This document shows, one piece after another, positions 36,211 to 44,523 of a DNA stretch of 64,000 nucleotides (position 1 is its first letter; the number at the start of each line of letters is the position of its first letter). The stretch comes from Hyphomicrobium sp. (lineage in GTDB: Bacteria; Pseudomonadota; Alphaproteobacteria; Rhizobiales; Hyphomicrobiaceae). The position numbers were made by a program, and so were the translations under genes. The notes under the pieces are model-generated. The model had not been told where the DNA came from, did no database searches, and was given only the letters and a program-made list of their open reading frames with translations. The stretch is taken from NCBI RefSeq assembly GCF_009026145.1, contig NZ_WBUE01000002.1, forward strand, positions 243,060 through 307,059, given 5' to 3'.

Positions 36211-36996
36211 ATGACTCGCGATCTCCTGTCTTTTGTTGGCGTGCTATGGCTCGTTGCAGCGTCGACGCCGACGACCGCCGCGGCCACTCCCGGCTATGCT
36301 TGGCAACATGCGCAGGTGAGCGAAACGCTCGCCCAGCGCATCCCTCCCCCACCCGGGTACACACGCCTTCCCGCCGCCGAGGGAAGCTGGGCCGCCTGGC
36401 TGCGCGGGCTGCCGATGAAGCCAGCCCACGCGCCGGTGCTGATCTACACCGGCGCGCCAAAGTGGCGGCAGGACGTGCACGCCGCCGTCGTCGACATCGA
36501 CGTCGGCAAGCGCGACCTGCAGCAGTGCGCCGACGCCATCATGCGCCTGCGCGGCGAATGGCTGTTCGCCTCCGACCGCAAGGAATCCATTCGCTTCAAC
36601 GATACGCACGGCAAGCGCCTGCGGTTCTCCGCACGCCGCGACGATGGCTACGCGTCGTTCCGCAAGTACATGGACTACGTGTTCGCCTATGCCGGCACCT
36701 ACTCGCTCGAGCGCGAGCTAAAACCGGTGCCGCTCGCTGACATCGAGATCGGCGACGTGTTCATCAAGGGCGGCTTTCCCGGCCACGCCGTGCTCGTCGC
36801 CGACATGGTCGAGAACACGCAGACGGGCGAGAAGCGCTTCCTGCTGCTGCAGAGCTACATGCCGGCGCAGGAAATGCACGTGCTCAAGAGCCCCGCCGCC
36901 GGCGACAGCACGCCGTGGTACCCAGCATCCTTCGACGGCGATCTCATCACGCCCGAATGGACATTTCCAGCCGGCTCACTGCGCCGCTGGCCTTGA
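36211..36996 (+). CDS. DUF4846 secreted protein
   Basis: The 261-aa precursor has a signal peptide (LLSFVGVLWLVAASTPTTAAA) and the DUF4846 pattern: IPPPPGYTRLPAAEGSWAAWLRGLPM, VLIYTGAPKWRQDVHAAVVDIDVG, RDLQQCADAIMRLRGEWLFA, IEIGDVFIKGGFPGHAVLVADM, and ITPEWTFPAGSLRRW. The motif GGFPGHAVLV may be a catalytic-like site (His), but activity is not established. Confidence 0.9.
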   Translation: MTRDLLSFVGVLWLVAASTPTTAAATPGYAWQHAQVSETLAQRIPPPPGYTRLPAAEGSWAAWLRGLPMKPAHAPVLIYTGAPKWRQDVHAAVVDIDVGKRDLQQCADAIMRLRGEWLFASDRKESIRFNDTHGKRLRFSARRDDGYASFRKYMDYVFAYAGTYSLERELKPVPLADIEIGDVFIKGGFPGHAVLVADMVENTQTGEKRFLLLQSYMPAQEMHVLKSPAAGDSTPWYPASFDGDLITPEWTFPAGSLRRWP

Positions 36997-37012
36997 ACGG
37001 GGCTGCTGCGCG

Positions 37013-37192
37013 CTAGCGGACGATCGCCAGCGACGCGAGGCAGACGAGAACGTAGGCGGCCAGTCCGGCGACAGCTTTGAGGGCCATGTCGGGATCGGCC
37101 TGCGTCATCATCTGAGCCAGGGCAAGGCCAAGGCCGACGAGGCCGATGGTGAACAGAACGAGGCCGACGAGCACTCCGAAAGTCCCACGCAT
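37013..37192 (-). CDS. 59-aa membrane protein
   Basis: ATG at 37192 lies behind GGGAGGAG and opens a 59-codon frame with two hydrophobic segments: TFGVLVGLVLFTIGLVGLGLA at residues 4-24 and VAGLAAYVLVCLASLAIV at the C-terminus, joined by a short QMMTQADPDMALK loop. The strong ribosome-binding site and hairpin topology support a real small membrane protein. Confidence 0.6.
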   Translation of the reverse strand: MRGTFGVLVGLVLFTIGLVGLGLALAQMMTQADPDMALKAVAGLAAYVLVCLASLAIVR

Positions 37193-37329
37193 GGAGCTCC
37201 TCCCTGTGATGCCGACGGTATCGCCCGTCTATTGTTTGTCTCGAACGCGCGGATGCTCCGCGAGACGCGGCGCTTATGTGAGCCCGCCGCACACGGAGCC
37301 GTCAATCAGTTTTGCGTGGTGCGCTGCGG

Positions 37330-37590
37330 CTAGGGCTGCGCGGGCGGCGGCGCCTCCGGCACGATGTCCGCGGCCGGCGGTTGGGGGCCCGCGTCGCCGA
37401 GCGGGCGCACGGCGACGTAGAAGGCCGTCGACGCAAGCAGCATGACGATGACCGACACGATGACGATGGTCCTGCGCTTGGTGGCCATGACCCACGCCGG
37501 GTTGATGAGGCCGAGCACCAGGTACAGCACGACGAGGACGAAGATGAGCTGGAACGACCAGGAGGAATAATCGAGAAGCGCGTCGGACAT
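37330..37590 (-). CDS. 86-aa membrane protein, unknown function
   Basis: From ATG 37590 (MSDALLDYSSW) the protein has two membrane segments, FQLIFVLVVLYLVLGLI and IVIVSVIVMLLASTAFYVAV, separated by NPAWVMATKRR, and a Pro-rich periplasmic tail. The frame continues upstream into the antisense of the aminotransferase and is not coding there. No motif beyond topology is visible. Confidence 0.65.
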   Translation of the reverse strand: MSDALLDYSSWSFQLIFVLVVLYLVLGLINPAWVMATKRRTIVIVSVIVMLLASTAFYVAVRPLGDAGPQPPAADIVPEAPPPAQP

Positions 37591-37706
37591 GGAATGACTC
37601 ACCGCGAGGAATGGCGATGCCATCTTTGCGGGCGACAGCTTAAGGGAATGCCAACCGCCGCCTCGTGTTGTCGTGACATCCCGGCCAGCCCGTTTTACCG
37701 GAGCAC

Positions 37707-38816
37707 TTAGCGTGCCGAGGCGAGGGCCAGCGGCAATGCGTCGGCAAGTACGGCGAGATCCTCGTCGCGGCCGCAACTGATGCGAAGGCAGCGGTCGAGC
37801 GGCGCCACGCCCGGCATGCGCGCGAACACATCCTGGGCCAGCAGCCCGTCGAGCACACGACGGGCAAGGTCGCCGTCGCCCCCACAATCGATGGTGACGA
37901 AGTTGGCGGCCGAGGGTAGCGGCCTGAGGCCATTGTCGCGCGCGATGGCGCCGATGAGGTCGCGTGCGAGTGCGATGCGCGCCACCGCATCGGCAAGGAA
38001 ATCCTGATCCTCGAGCGCCGCGAGCGCCCCCATCTGGCCGACGCGATTGATGCCGTAGTGATTGCGAATCTTCTCGAAGGTGCGGATCAGCCTCGCCTCC
38101 CCGAGGCAATAGCCGATGCGCGCGCCGGCCAGGCCGTACGCCTTGGAGAAGGTGCGCAGGCGGAGCACCTGCGCGTTGCCGACGTCGATGGGCAGCAGCT
38201 CGGATGCCGGTGCGGTGTCGCAATAGGCTTCGTCGAGGCACAGCAGCACGCCATCGGGCAGCTGCGCGATGAGCTCGCGCAGCGCTTCGGCGCCCCAGAA
38301 AGCGCCCATCGGGTTGTCGGGATTGCAGACGTAAAGGATGCGCGCATCCTCGCGTCGTGTTGCATCGATGAGCGCGGCGAGGTCCTGACGGTCGTCGCGG
38401 TAGGGAACGCGGACAAGGCGTCCGCCGCCGGCGGCGACGTGAAAATTGAAAGTGGGATAGGTGCCGTCGGAGGTGACGACGGCAGAGCCCGGCTCGACGG
38501 CGAGCTTGACGCTCAAGCCCAAGAGGCCGTCGATGCCCTCGCCGATGACGACGTTATCCATGCCAACGTTGTGGAACTGCGCCAGGGCGGCGCGCAGATC
38601 GTGGCTTTCCGGATCGGAGTACATCCAGTTTCCGTGCGCCGCCGCGCGCATGGCGTCGATTGCCCGCGGCGACGGTCCGAACAGGCTTTCGTTGGCGCCG
38701 AGGCGGGCGCGGAAGGGGCGCCCGCGCGCTCGCTCCAGCGCCTCTGGACCGATGAACGGCACCAAGGCGGGAAGGCTTTCGACGAGGGAGGTGAGGCGCG
38801 GACGCGGCATGCGCAT
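37707..38816 (-). CDS. HisC-like class II aminotransferase (PLP)
   Basis: The 369-aa fold-type I aminotransferase has LGANESLFGPSPRAIDAM near the N-terminus, NPDNPMG (about residue 170), LCLDEAYCD, and the PLP-lysine motif TFSKAYGLAGARIGY (about residue 230). A conserved Arg follows in CLRISCG. It belongs to the histidinol-phosphate/aromatic aminotransferase group. No his genes are nearby, so it may be a HisC paralogue with another amino-acid substrate. Confidence 0.88.
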   Translation of the reverse strand: MRMPRPRLTSLVESLPALVPFIGPEALERARGRPFRARLGANESLFGPSPRAIDAMRAAAHGNWMYSDPESHDLRAALAQFHNVGMDNVVIGEGIDGLLGLSVKLAVEPGSAVVTSDGTYPTFNFHVAAGGGRLVRVPYRDDRQDLAALIDATRREDARILYVCNPDNPMGAFWGAEALRELIAQLPDGVLLCLDEAYCDTAPASELLPIDVGNAQVLRLRTFSKAYGLAGARIGYCLGEARLIRTFEKIRNHYGINRVGQMGALAALEDQDFLADAVARIALARDLIGAIARDNGLRPLPSAANFVTIDCGGDGDLARRVLDGLLAQDVFARMPGVAPLDRCLRISCGRDEDLAVLADALPLALASAR

Positions 38817-38858
38817 GGGTCTGGCACCCCGTGCAGCCCGGCGTCAACAGAGGCGTAC

Positions 38859-38891
38859 TTGTCATCCCGGCACTTGTTGCCGGGATGACAA
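38859..38891. repeat. REP-like palindrome
   Basis: TTGTCATCCCGGC and GCCGGGATGACAA are perfectly complementary 13-bp arms with a 7-base loop. The GTCATCCCGG core is a typical intergenic palindrome of alphaproteobacteria. It lies upstream of both divergent genes. Confidence 0.9.
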
Positions 38892-38994
38892 GCGCAGCCT
38901 GGGTGTCCCGAACCCAAAGCCAAATGGGAGCGGACACGGGAGGGGACAGTTCCATGGGTTCACGATAACCTTGATGTACAGCCGAGGACGCTCC

Positions 38995-39987
38995 ATGCAG
39001 AGGCCACCGTCCGGACACTTCATAGATCCTGAGCCATTTAGGGCGTACTGCAGGGAAGCCGCCTTCGCGCCCGGCGCGGTTTTGAGGACGAAAGGTCTTC
39101 TTTCCATCGATATGTACCTGCTGACGGACGGCGAAGTCGAAGTCAGCGTAGAGCGGAACGGACAGCCAGGCGCCATCGCCACCGCCCAGCGCGGGGCGCC
39201 CATCGGCGAAATCGGGTTTCTGACGGGAGTGCCGGCGACCGCGACGGTGACGGCCAAGACAGAGTCGCGCGCGCTCTATATCGACGACCCGACGTGGCGC
39301 GAGATCGAACGCAGTGAGCCCGCCTTGGCCGTCGAGCTGTATCGCACGCTCGCGGAAGTCGCCGAAGGAAGGCAAAGTTACAATCTGCGTTTTCTTGCTG
39401 CCGGCGAGGCTCCACAGCCGGACATCACGAGCAAGGTCGTGCTGTGCCGCACGCCAGAGCAATTATTGGAGGCGCAACGGATCCGCTACGAAGTCTACTG
39501 CGAGGAGTTGGGGCGAACATCTCCGTTTGCCGATCCCGAGAAGAGGGTCATCGCCGATGACCTCGACGAGACCGGCCATGTGCTGCTGGCGCTGGAAAAC
39601 GAAGCACCGATTGCGACGTTGCGCATGAATATGGCACGCCACGGTCCCCTTGGATTGCTCACGGAGTTGTACGGTATGGCGCAATCTCCGCACCATCCGG
39701 AGGACACGGCGATAGTCACCAAGTTCATCGTCAGGAAGGACCACCGCGTCGGACAGAGTTCGTTCCGCTTGATGACAACCGCCCTAGAGATGGCGCAGCG
39801 TTACGGCATTAGGCAGTGCTTCATGGATTGCGTGCCGGAACTGCAGCCATTCTTCACGTCGTTGGGCTTCACGCAGTCCGGGCCCCCGTTTCTGCATCGC
39901 GAGAACGGCCGTTCCTACCCGCTCGTGCTCGACATCGAACGGCACGCCAAAAAGGTCGGCCGCTTGGCCGCTCTCGTGCTTCGCTGA
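38995..39987 (+). CDS. Cyclic-nucleotide-binding-like domain fused to an acyltransferase
   Basis: From ATG 38995 (behind GAGGA) the product is 330 aa. The first 120 residues form a Crp-type beta barrel (VLRTKGLLSIDMYLLTDGEVEVSVERN, GAPIGEIGFLTG), but the segment that should hold the phosphate-binding Arg reads GVPATATV, so nucleotide binding is doubtful. Residues about 145-320 form a GNAT-like domain with AQRIRYEVYCEELGR, VLLALENEAPIATLRMN, KFIVRKDHRVGQSSFRLM and FFTSLGFTQSG, resembling N-acyl amino acid synthases (FeeM) and acyl-homoserine lactone synthases. Mycobacterial PatA has a similar sensor-acyltransferase layout. The substrate is unknown. A frame open to 38461 is not coding. Confidence 0.83.
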   Translation: MQRPPSGHFIDPEPFRAYCREAAFAPGAVLRTKGLLSIDMYLLTDGEVEVSVERNGQPGAIATAQRGAPIGEIGFLTGVPATATVTAKTESRALYIDDPTWREIERSEPALAVELYRTLAEVAEGRQSYNLRFLAAGEAPQPDITSKVVLCRTPEQLLEAQRIRYEVYCEELGRTSPFADPEKRVIADDLDETGHVLLALENEAPIATLRMNMARHGPLGLLTELYGMAQSPHHPEDTAIVTKFIVRKDHRVGQSSFRLMTTALEMAQRYGIRQCFMDCVPELQPFFTSLGFTQSGPPFLHRENGRSYPLVLDIERHAKKVGRLAALVLR

Positions 39988-39997
39988 AGTCCTATCA

Positions 39998-40750
39998 TCA
40001 GTCCGCACGCTCGCGCAGATGGCGCATCGGTCGCTGCTCCAGCACGACGCGGTGGAACAGCCTCTCGTAATCGGTCCATTCCGTAGCGAACAGCCTGTCA
40101 AAGAACCGCGTCGCGAGACCGTAATTGTGCGTATATCGGGCGTGATGGAGGGAATGGTATGTCGTGCTCGTCATCACCTTGCCCAAGAACGAATTGTAGT
40201 CGCCCGGCCGGAACTCGAAGTTGGCGTGACCGAACGAGTTCATCACCAGATAGCCGACGTACCAGAAGACGATGCCATGAAAGTTCAGCGGCACGACGAC
40301 ATCGATAATGGCCAGCACGCCGAGGTAGCCGAGATCGAAGATCAACTTCTCTGAAAACGAGAACGAGATGGCCGTGAACGGGCCGTTCACGTGACTCTTG
40401 TGATGCTCCGCGTGGATCCAGTGCAAAGCCTTCAGGTGCATGGCGCGGTGCGAGACATAGTGCCAGAGCTCAGCCCACACGAATGCCAGGGCAAGTGTCG
40501 CAAAGAAACTCGTCCCGCTCCGGCTGGGGAAAAATCCGACGTAAAGAAATCCCGCGAGGATCACGGCGTGCATTGGGGTCCAGATAGAATTCTTCAGCTC
40601 CCGGCGCATCTGCTTGCCCTGGATCGAAGCATCGTAGATTTTGCGGTCGCAGATCGACCAATTGCCCTTGTAGGCCGCGTAGCACATCGCGGCCATGATG
40701 TGGCCGATCGTGGCTACGACGAGCAGCCCAACCATTTCATCCCAGAACAT
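39998..40750 (-). CDS. Sterol desaturase/fatty acid hydroxylase family protein
   Basis: The 250-aa polytopic protein has the three His clusters of the di-iron family: LWHYVSHRAMH, WIHAEHHKSH, and TYHSLHHARYTHNYG. Membrane segments surround them. Such enzymes hydroxylate or desaturate lipids using O2. It is convergent with the acyltransferase gene (10 bp between stops); a shared lipid pathway is possible but unproven. Confidence 0.92.
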   Translation of the reverse strand: MFWDEMVGLLVVATIGHIMAAMCYAAYKGNWSICDRKIYDASIQGKQMRRELKNSIWTPMHAVILAGFLYVGFFPSRSGTSFFATLALAFVWAELWHYVSHRAMHLKALHWIHAEHHKSHVNGPFTAISFSFSEKLIFDLGYLGVLAIIDVVVPLNFHGIVFWYVGYLVMNSFGHANFEFRPGDYNSFLGKVMTSTTYHSLHHARYTHNYGLATRFFDRLFATEWTDYERLFHRVVLEQRPMRHLRERAD

Positions 40751-41040
40751 GCTCTCTCCTCCCGCGGTGGCTAGAATTGGCGGCCGCGATCGGATCCCGA
40801 AGCGGAGATCGCGGTTTCGCTCCCCAGTCTTTGAGGATTGCCGCGTTCGGCGCTGTTCCGAAGGTAACGCGGGCTGGAGAAGGCCTGCCTGCTTTCAGAC
40901 TGCTTCGGCCCGTCGGCATCGCATGCGTGCGGAGCCAATTACACGTCGGTTTCGGGTTAAGAGCGTCGCTACCGCGGCCCGAGGCTGACCATTACACGAC
41001 AGGTACTCTTTCGTCTCGCGAGTTCGTGGCTGCTTGGCCC

Positions 41041-43329
41041 TCACGTACCGGCCGCTGCTTCATAGATGTCTTCTTCCTGCGCGTTGTGGATGCGCACGAG
41101 GGCTTCGATGGAGCCGATGATCCGCTGCGCATCGCGCACGAGGTACTTGTCTGCATCCTCGGCTCGCAAACCATGCGCGAGCCGCGCCAGGAGCCTTGCC
41201 TGGTGCAGGATCTCGCGGTGCGCCCGGCTCATGGCGGACAAGCCGTGGCTATCGGTCAGTAGCTTCGTGAGGCGCGGATAGAGCGCACTTTCATCCTCGC
41301 GCTCATGCACGACGACGCTGTCTTCGATGATTGCGTGCGCGCTGAGAATGAGGTCGACCGCGCGCTGACCACTCGCATCGTCGAGTGCATCCGAAATGGA
41401 GCGCAGCTTGTCCAGCTCCTGCTCGAGCAGGCGATGCGCCTCGCCGAGGGCACGTGCCATCTCGCCGGGCAGACCCTCACGGCGCGGGCGCCAGCCGGGC
41501 GCCAGCGCCCGCAGGGCGTTGAGGATCACGGCGACGTCGATGGCCTCCTGCGTCAGAGCCCCCGCCACCGGCGTCAGCCAGCCGAAGGCGGCAAAGCCCA
41601 TGGCGAGACCGGAAAGGCCCATGCCGGCAACGATGCTCTGGACGGCGATCCGCCGCGCCCGGCGGGCGATGGCGACGGCCTCGGAAACGCGATCGAGCCT
41701 GTCGACGACGATGACAACGTCGGCCGCCTCCGAGGAGGCGCTGGCGCCGCGGGCGCCGAGCGCCACACCCACGTCGGCGGCGGCGAGGGCGGGAGCGTCG
41801 TTGATGCCGTCGCCCACCATCAGGGTCGGATGCATGCGGCTTTCCATGGCCACCGCGTCGACTTTGTCGGACGGAACCCGGTCGGAGAGCACCGCGTCGA
41901 TATCCAGCGCCGCGGCAATCGTCTCCGCTGCGTCAGCGTGATCACCGGTGACCATCACAATCCGAGCCACGCCAGCCGAGCGGAGCGACTGCACCGCGCG
42001 CGGGGTATCCTTGCGCAGCTCGTCGGCAAGCAGCAACGCACCGACGACGCGGTCGTCCACCGATACGAACACGCTGAGCGCGGATCGCCAGGAGGCGCGC
42101 CGTAATGCGCGCGCAACCCACTCGTCGAGCTTGCGCGCGCCGAAGATTAGCTGGTGCGAGCCGACGCGGACCTTGCGTCCGTCGACCACGCCCTCGAGGC
42201 CGGAGCCCATCACCTCATGCACCTGATGCGGCATATGCAGAGCAAGACCTCTGCCGGCGCCTGCCGCCACGATGGCGGCGGCGACGACGTGCTGCGAGGC
42301 TTGCTCCAACGACGCCGCAAGCCGCAGCACCTCGTCGGCATCTTCGTCGGGCGCCGTCTCGACGGCTATGAGGCGCGCTCCGCCGACGGTCAGGGTGCCC
42401 GTCTTGTCGAATAGAACGGTGTGCGTCTGAGCCAAGGCATCGAGGGGCGCGCCGCCCTTGATGATGATCCCCCTACGCGCGGCTTGTGAGACCCCGGCAA
42501 CAAATGCGACGGGGGCCGCGAGGATGAGTGGACACGGCGTGGCAACAACCAGAACAGCGAGGCCGCGAATTGCATCTCCCGACAGCGCCCACGCGAGGCT
42601 GGCGATGACGACCGTCAGCGGCAGCAACAGCAGCGCATAGCGATCCGCCAGTCTGATGAACGGCGCCTTCGCAGTCTGCGCGGCGGTGACGAGCCGGATG
42701 ATGCCCGCGTAGGTGCTCTCCTCGGCGGTGGCCGTCGCCGTGATCTCGAAGCTATCGCCAGCGTTAAGCGTGCCACTGCGGGCGCTCGCACCGGCTTGGC
42801 GCGTGACGGGAATTGGCTCCCCGGTGAGCGCCGATTCATCGAGCACGGCCGCAGGAGTAGCGATCAATCCATCGATGGGAACGATCTCCCCGGCGCGGAC
42901 GAGGATCGCGTCGCCGACCCTCACATCTCGGATGTCAATGTCCGTGACAGTCTGGTCGATGCGACGGTGCGCCCGTCGCGGCGCGCGGTCAACGAGCGAC
43001 TTCAGGTTGCGCTCGGCGCGGGCAACCGCGTAATCCTCGAGCACTGTGCCACCCGTGTACATGATGGCGACGACGACGGCCGCCAGGGACTGATCGAGGA
43101 CGAGAGCGGCACCCATGGCCATGAAAGCGATGGCATCGACGCCCATACGTCCGGCCGACAGATTGCGCATGATCGACACGCCGAGGGCGATGACGACAGG
43201 GACCGTAGCTGCCGTCCATATCCACGCGGCGGTTGCGGGATAGCCGCCGAGAGCAGCCGCGCCGCCCAACGCAAGGCCGAGCGAGGCTACAAGTATAAGG
43301 AAGCGCCTGACGAAGCGTTCGTTGATCAT
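41041..43329 (-). CDS. P1B-5-type metal ATPase with C-terminal hemerythrin domain
   Basis: The 762-aa protein has the P-type ATPase core: TGEP phosphatase loop, TM motif ATPCPLILA, DKTGTLT phosphorylation site (about residue 305), and GDGINDAPAL hinge. There is no N-terminal metal-binding domain. Residues about 625-762 form a hemerythrin-like domain with His and Glu in HEREDESALYPRL, SRAHREIL and HNAQEEDIYE. TPCP plus a hemerythrin tail is the published definition of the P1B-5 subgroup (Sinorhizobium Nia, involved in Ni and Fe transport). Metal export under symbiotic or low-oxygen conditions is the family role; the local substrate is not shown. Confidence 0.92.
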   Translation of the reverse strand: MINERFVRRFLILVASLGLALGGAAALGGYPATAAWIWTAATVPVVIALGVSIMRNLSAGRMGVDAIAFMAMGAALVLDQSLAAVVVAIMYTGGTVLEDYAVARAERNLKSLVDRAPRRAHRRIDQTVTDIDIRDVRVGDAILVRAGEIVPIDGLIATPAAVLDESALTGEPIPVTRQAGASARSGTLNAGDSFEITATATAEESTYAGIIRLVTAAQTAKAPFIRLADRYALLLLPLTVVIASLAWALSGDAIRGLAVLVVATPCPLILAAPVAFVAGVSQAARRGIIIKGGAPLDALAQTHTVLFDKTGTLTVGGARLIAVETAPDEDADEVLRLAASLEQASQHVVAAAIVAAGAGRGLALHMPHQVHEVMGSGLEGVVDGRKVRVGSHQLIFGARKLDEWVARALRRASWRSALSVFVSVDDRVVGALLLADELRKDTPRAVQSLRSAGVARIVMVTGDHADAAETIAAALDIDAVLSDRVPSDKVDAVAMESRMHPTLMVGDGINDAPALAAADVGVALGARGASASSEAADVVIVVDRLDRVSEAVAIARRARRIAVQSIVAGMGLSGLAMGFAAFGWLTPVAGALTQEAIDVAVILNALRALAPGWRPRREGLPGEMARALGEAHRLLEQELDKLRSISDALDDASGQRAVDLILSAHAIIEDSVVVHEREDESALYPRLTKLLTDSHGLSAMSRAHREILHQARLLARLAHGLRAEDADKYLVRDAQRIIGSIEALVRIHNAQEEDIYEAAAGT

Positions 43330-43361
43330 GCGCGCTGCTCGAAGGTGCGCCGCATATCAGG

Positions 43362-44090
43362 CTAAGGAGCGTCAGGCGGACGGCGCGAGAGAATTTTGCG
43401 GCCGGTGAACATGGCCGACGTGATGCTGCCGCCTTCATGGACCTCCGTGGCAACCACTGCAATCACGTGGAGAACGATGAGAACGATCAGCGCGTAGAAC
43501 GTGAGTTCATGCACCTCCACGAACGGGTGGCGGAAAGCACGCATGGCATCGTAGGAGGCTTTGTCGATCAGGTCCGTCGCTCCGGGGACCACCAGGGAAG
43601 GGTCGACGCCCGGGGCCGCCACCCACGCTGCGAACCAATGGCCGAATGGCGGCCAATAAAGATCCGTGCCGGCGATGACGAGGCCGGTGGCGACCTGAAC
43701 GAGGAGGAGCAGGAAAAGCAGAGCGACGCCGATGCGCGCCAGCGGATTGTGGCCCACGTACTGCTGCGGCTCGCCAGAGAGGAACGAAGCAGCATACGCC
43801 CTCAGTGCCGTGAGATAGCCGGGGCCTCCTGGGAGGATGCCGCGCCAGCCGGCATAGCGATTACCCAGAAAGGCCCAAACAAGCCGCCACAGCAAATTGA
43901 TGGCCATGACGTAGCCAAGGCTGACATGAATGCTCTTGAGAGCGACCTTTCCGGAAGCGGAAAGGCCAAGAGCGTCGCCAAAGAGGATGACTAGGGCCGT
44001 GCCGATGAGGCCCAGCACGGCGAGCGCGTTGATCCAGTGGAACCAGCGCGTCGGCACATCCCATGCAGCATATTCTCTGTATTCGGGCAC
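43362..44090 (-). CDS. Cytochrome b561-type membrane protein
   Basis: A GTG start at 44090 is preceded by AAGGAGGA with good spacing and gives a 242-aa protein. The open frame to 44306 lacks a good start upstream. Four membrane segments carry His residues of b-type haem: TRWFHWINALAVLGLIG, SIHVSLGYVMAINLLWRLVW, and VEVHELTFYALIVLIVLHVIAVVATEVHEGG. This is the Ni-Fe hydrogenase-type cytochrome b / b561 family, which carries electrons to or from a periplasmic partner. The gene is 32 bp upstream of the P1B-5 ATPase, so a shared operon is likely. Confidence 0.86.
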   Translation of the reverse strand: MPEYREYAAWDVPTRWFHWINALAVLGLIGTALVILFGDALGLSASGKVALKSIHVSLGYVMAINLLWRLVWAFLGNRYAGWRGILPGGPGYLTALRAYAASFLSGEPQQYVGHNPLARIGVALLFLLLLVQVATGLVIAGTDLYWPPFGHWFAAWVAAPGVDPSLVVPGATDLIDKASYDAMRAFRHPFVEVHELTFYALIVLIVLHVIAVVATEVHEGGSITSAMFTGRKILSRRPPDAP

Positions 44091-44187
44091 GGTCAGATCC
44101 TCCTTCAGGACATCATCAGCTTCGCCGGCCGTAAAGCCTTTGAGGAACGTCAAAGCCTCCGGCGATAAACGCCCCTTGTGAACCCGT

Positions 44188-44425
44188 CTATCGGCGGAAC
44201 TCCGGCAGCTGTAGCTGGACTTTGAGACCGTGCGCGATATTGCCGGCCTGCGCCCGAGCCCTGAGGATCTGCTCGCCCGAGGCGGCGAGAAGATTGTTGA
44301 GGTCATCGATGAGCGGCTGCACCTCCTCCGGGAACTTACCGCTCAGGTTGGGGCAGCGCTGCTGCGGACCTTCGCCAGCGCAGTGCGCAGGTGGGCGAAC
44401 GGGGCCATGGCATAAGCGCGCTCTG
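44188..44425 (-). pseudogene. Remnant of a sensor histidine kinase
   Basis: Read on the minus strand the DNA encodes pieces of a kinase HAMP/HisKA region: AYAMAPFAHLRTALAKVRSSAAP, then after a frameshift near 44345-44350 the sequence LSGKFPEEVQPLIDDLNNLL and ILRARAQAGNIAHGLK. This matches the typical PLIDDLN...GNIAHALKTPL sequence around the phosphorylated His. It ends abruptly in VQLQLPEFRR and a stop at 44188; the ATPase domain is missing. No partner response regulator remains beside it. Confidence 0.7.
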
Positions 44426-44520
44426 CGACACTGGCCAAGTTCCTGGAGACGCACCATTGTGAGGACGCCCAGGCGCGCGCGGCCATCGTCGACTATCTCG
44501 TCGGCTTATTGTCGCAATGA
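44416..44520 (+). pseudogene. C-terminal gene fragment, possibly of a c-type cytochrome
   Basis: An open plus-strand frame with no start ends LAKFLETHHCEDAQARAAIV and DYLVGLLSQ before a stop at 44520. The sequence reads like the C-terminus of a real protein; similar endings occur in some diheme cytochromes, but this is uncertain. Upstream it is broken by a stop at 44413. It adjoins the kinase remnant and the flavocytochrome gene. Confidence 0.35.
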
Positions 44521-44523
44521 GTG

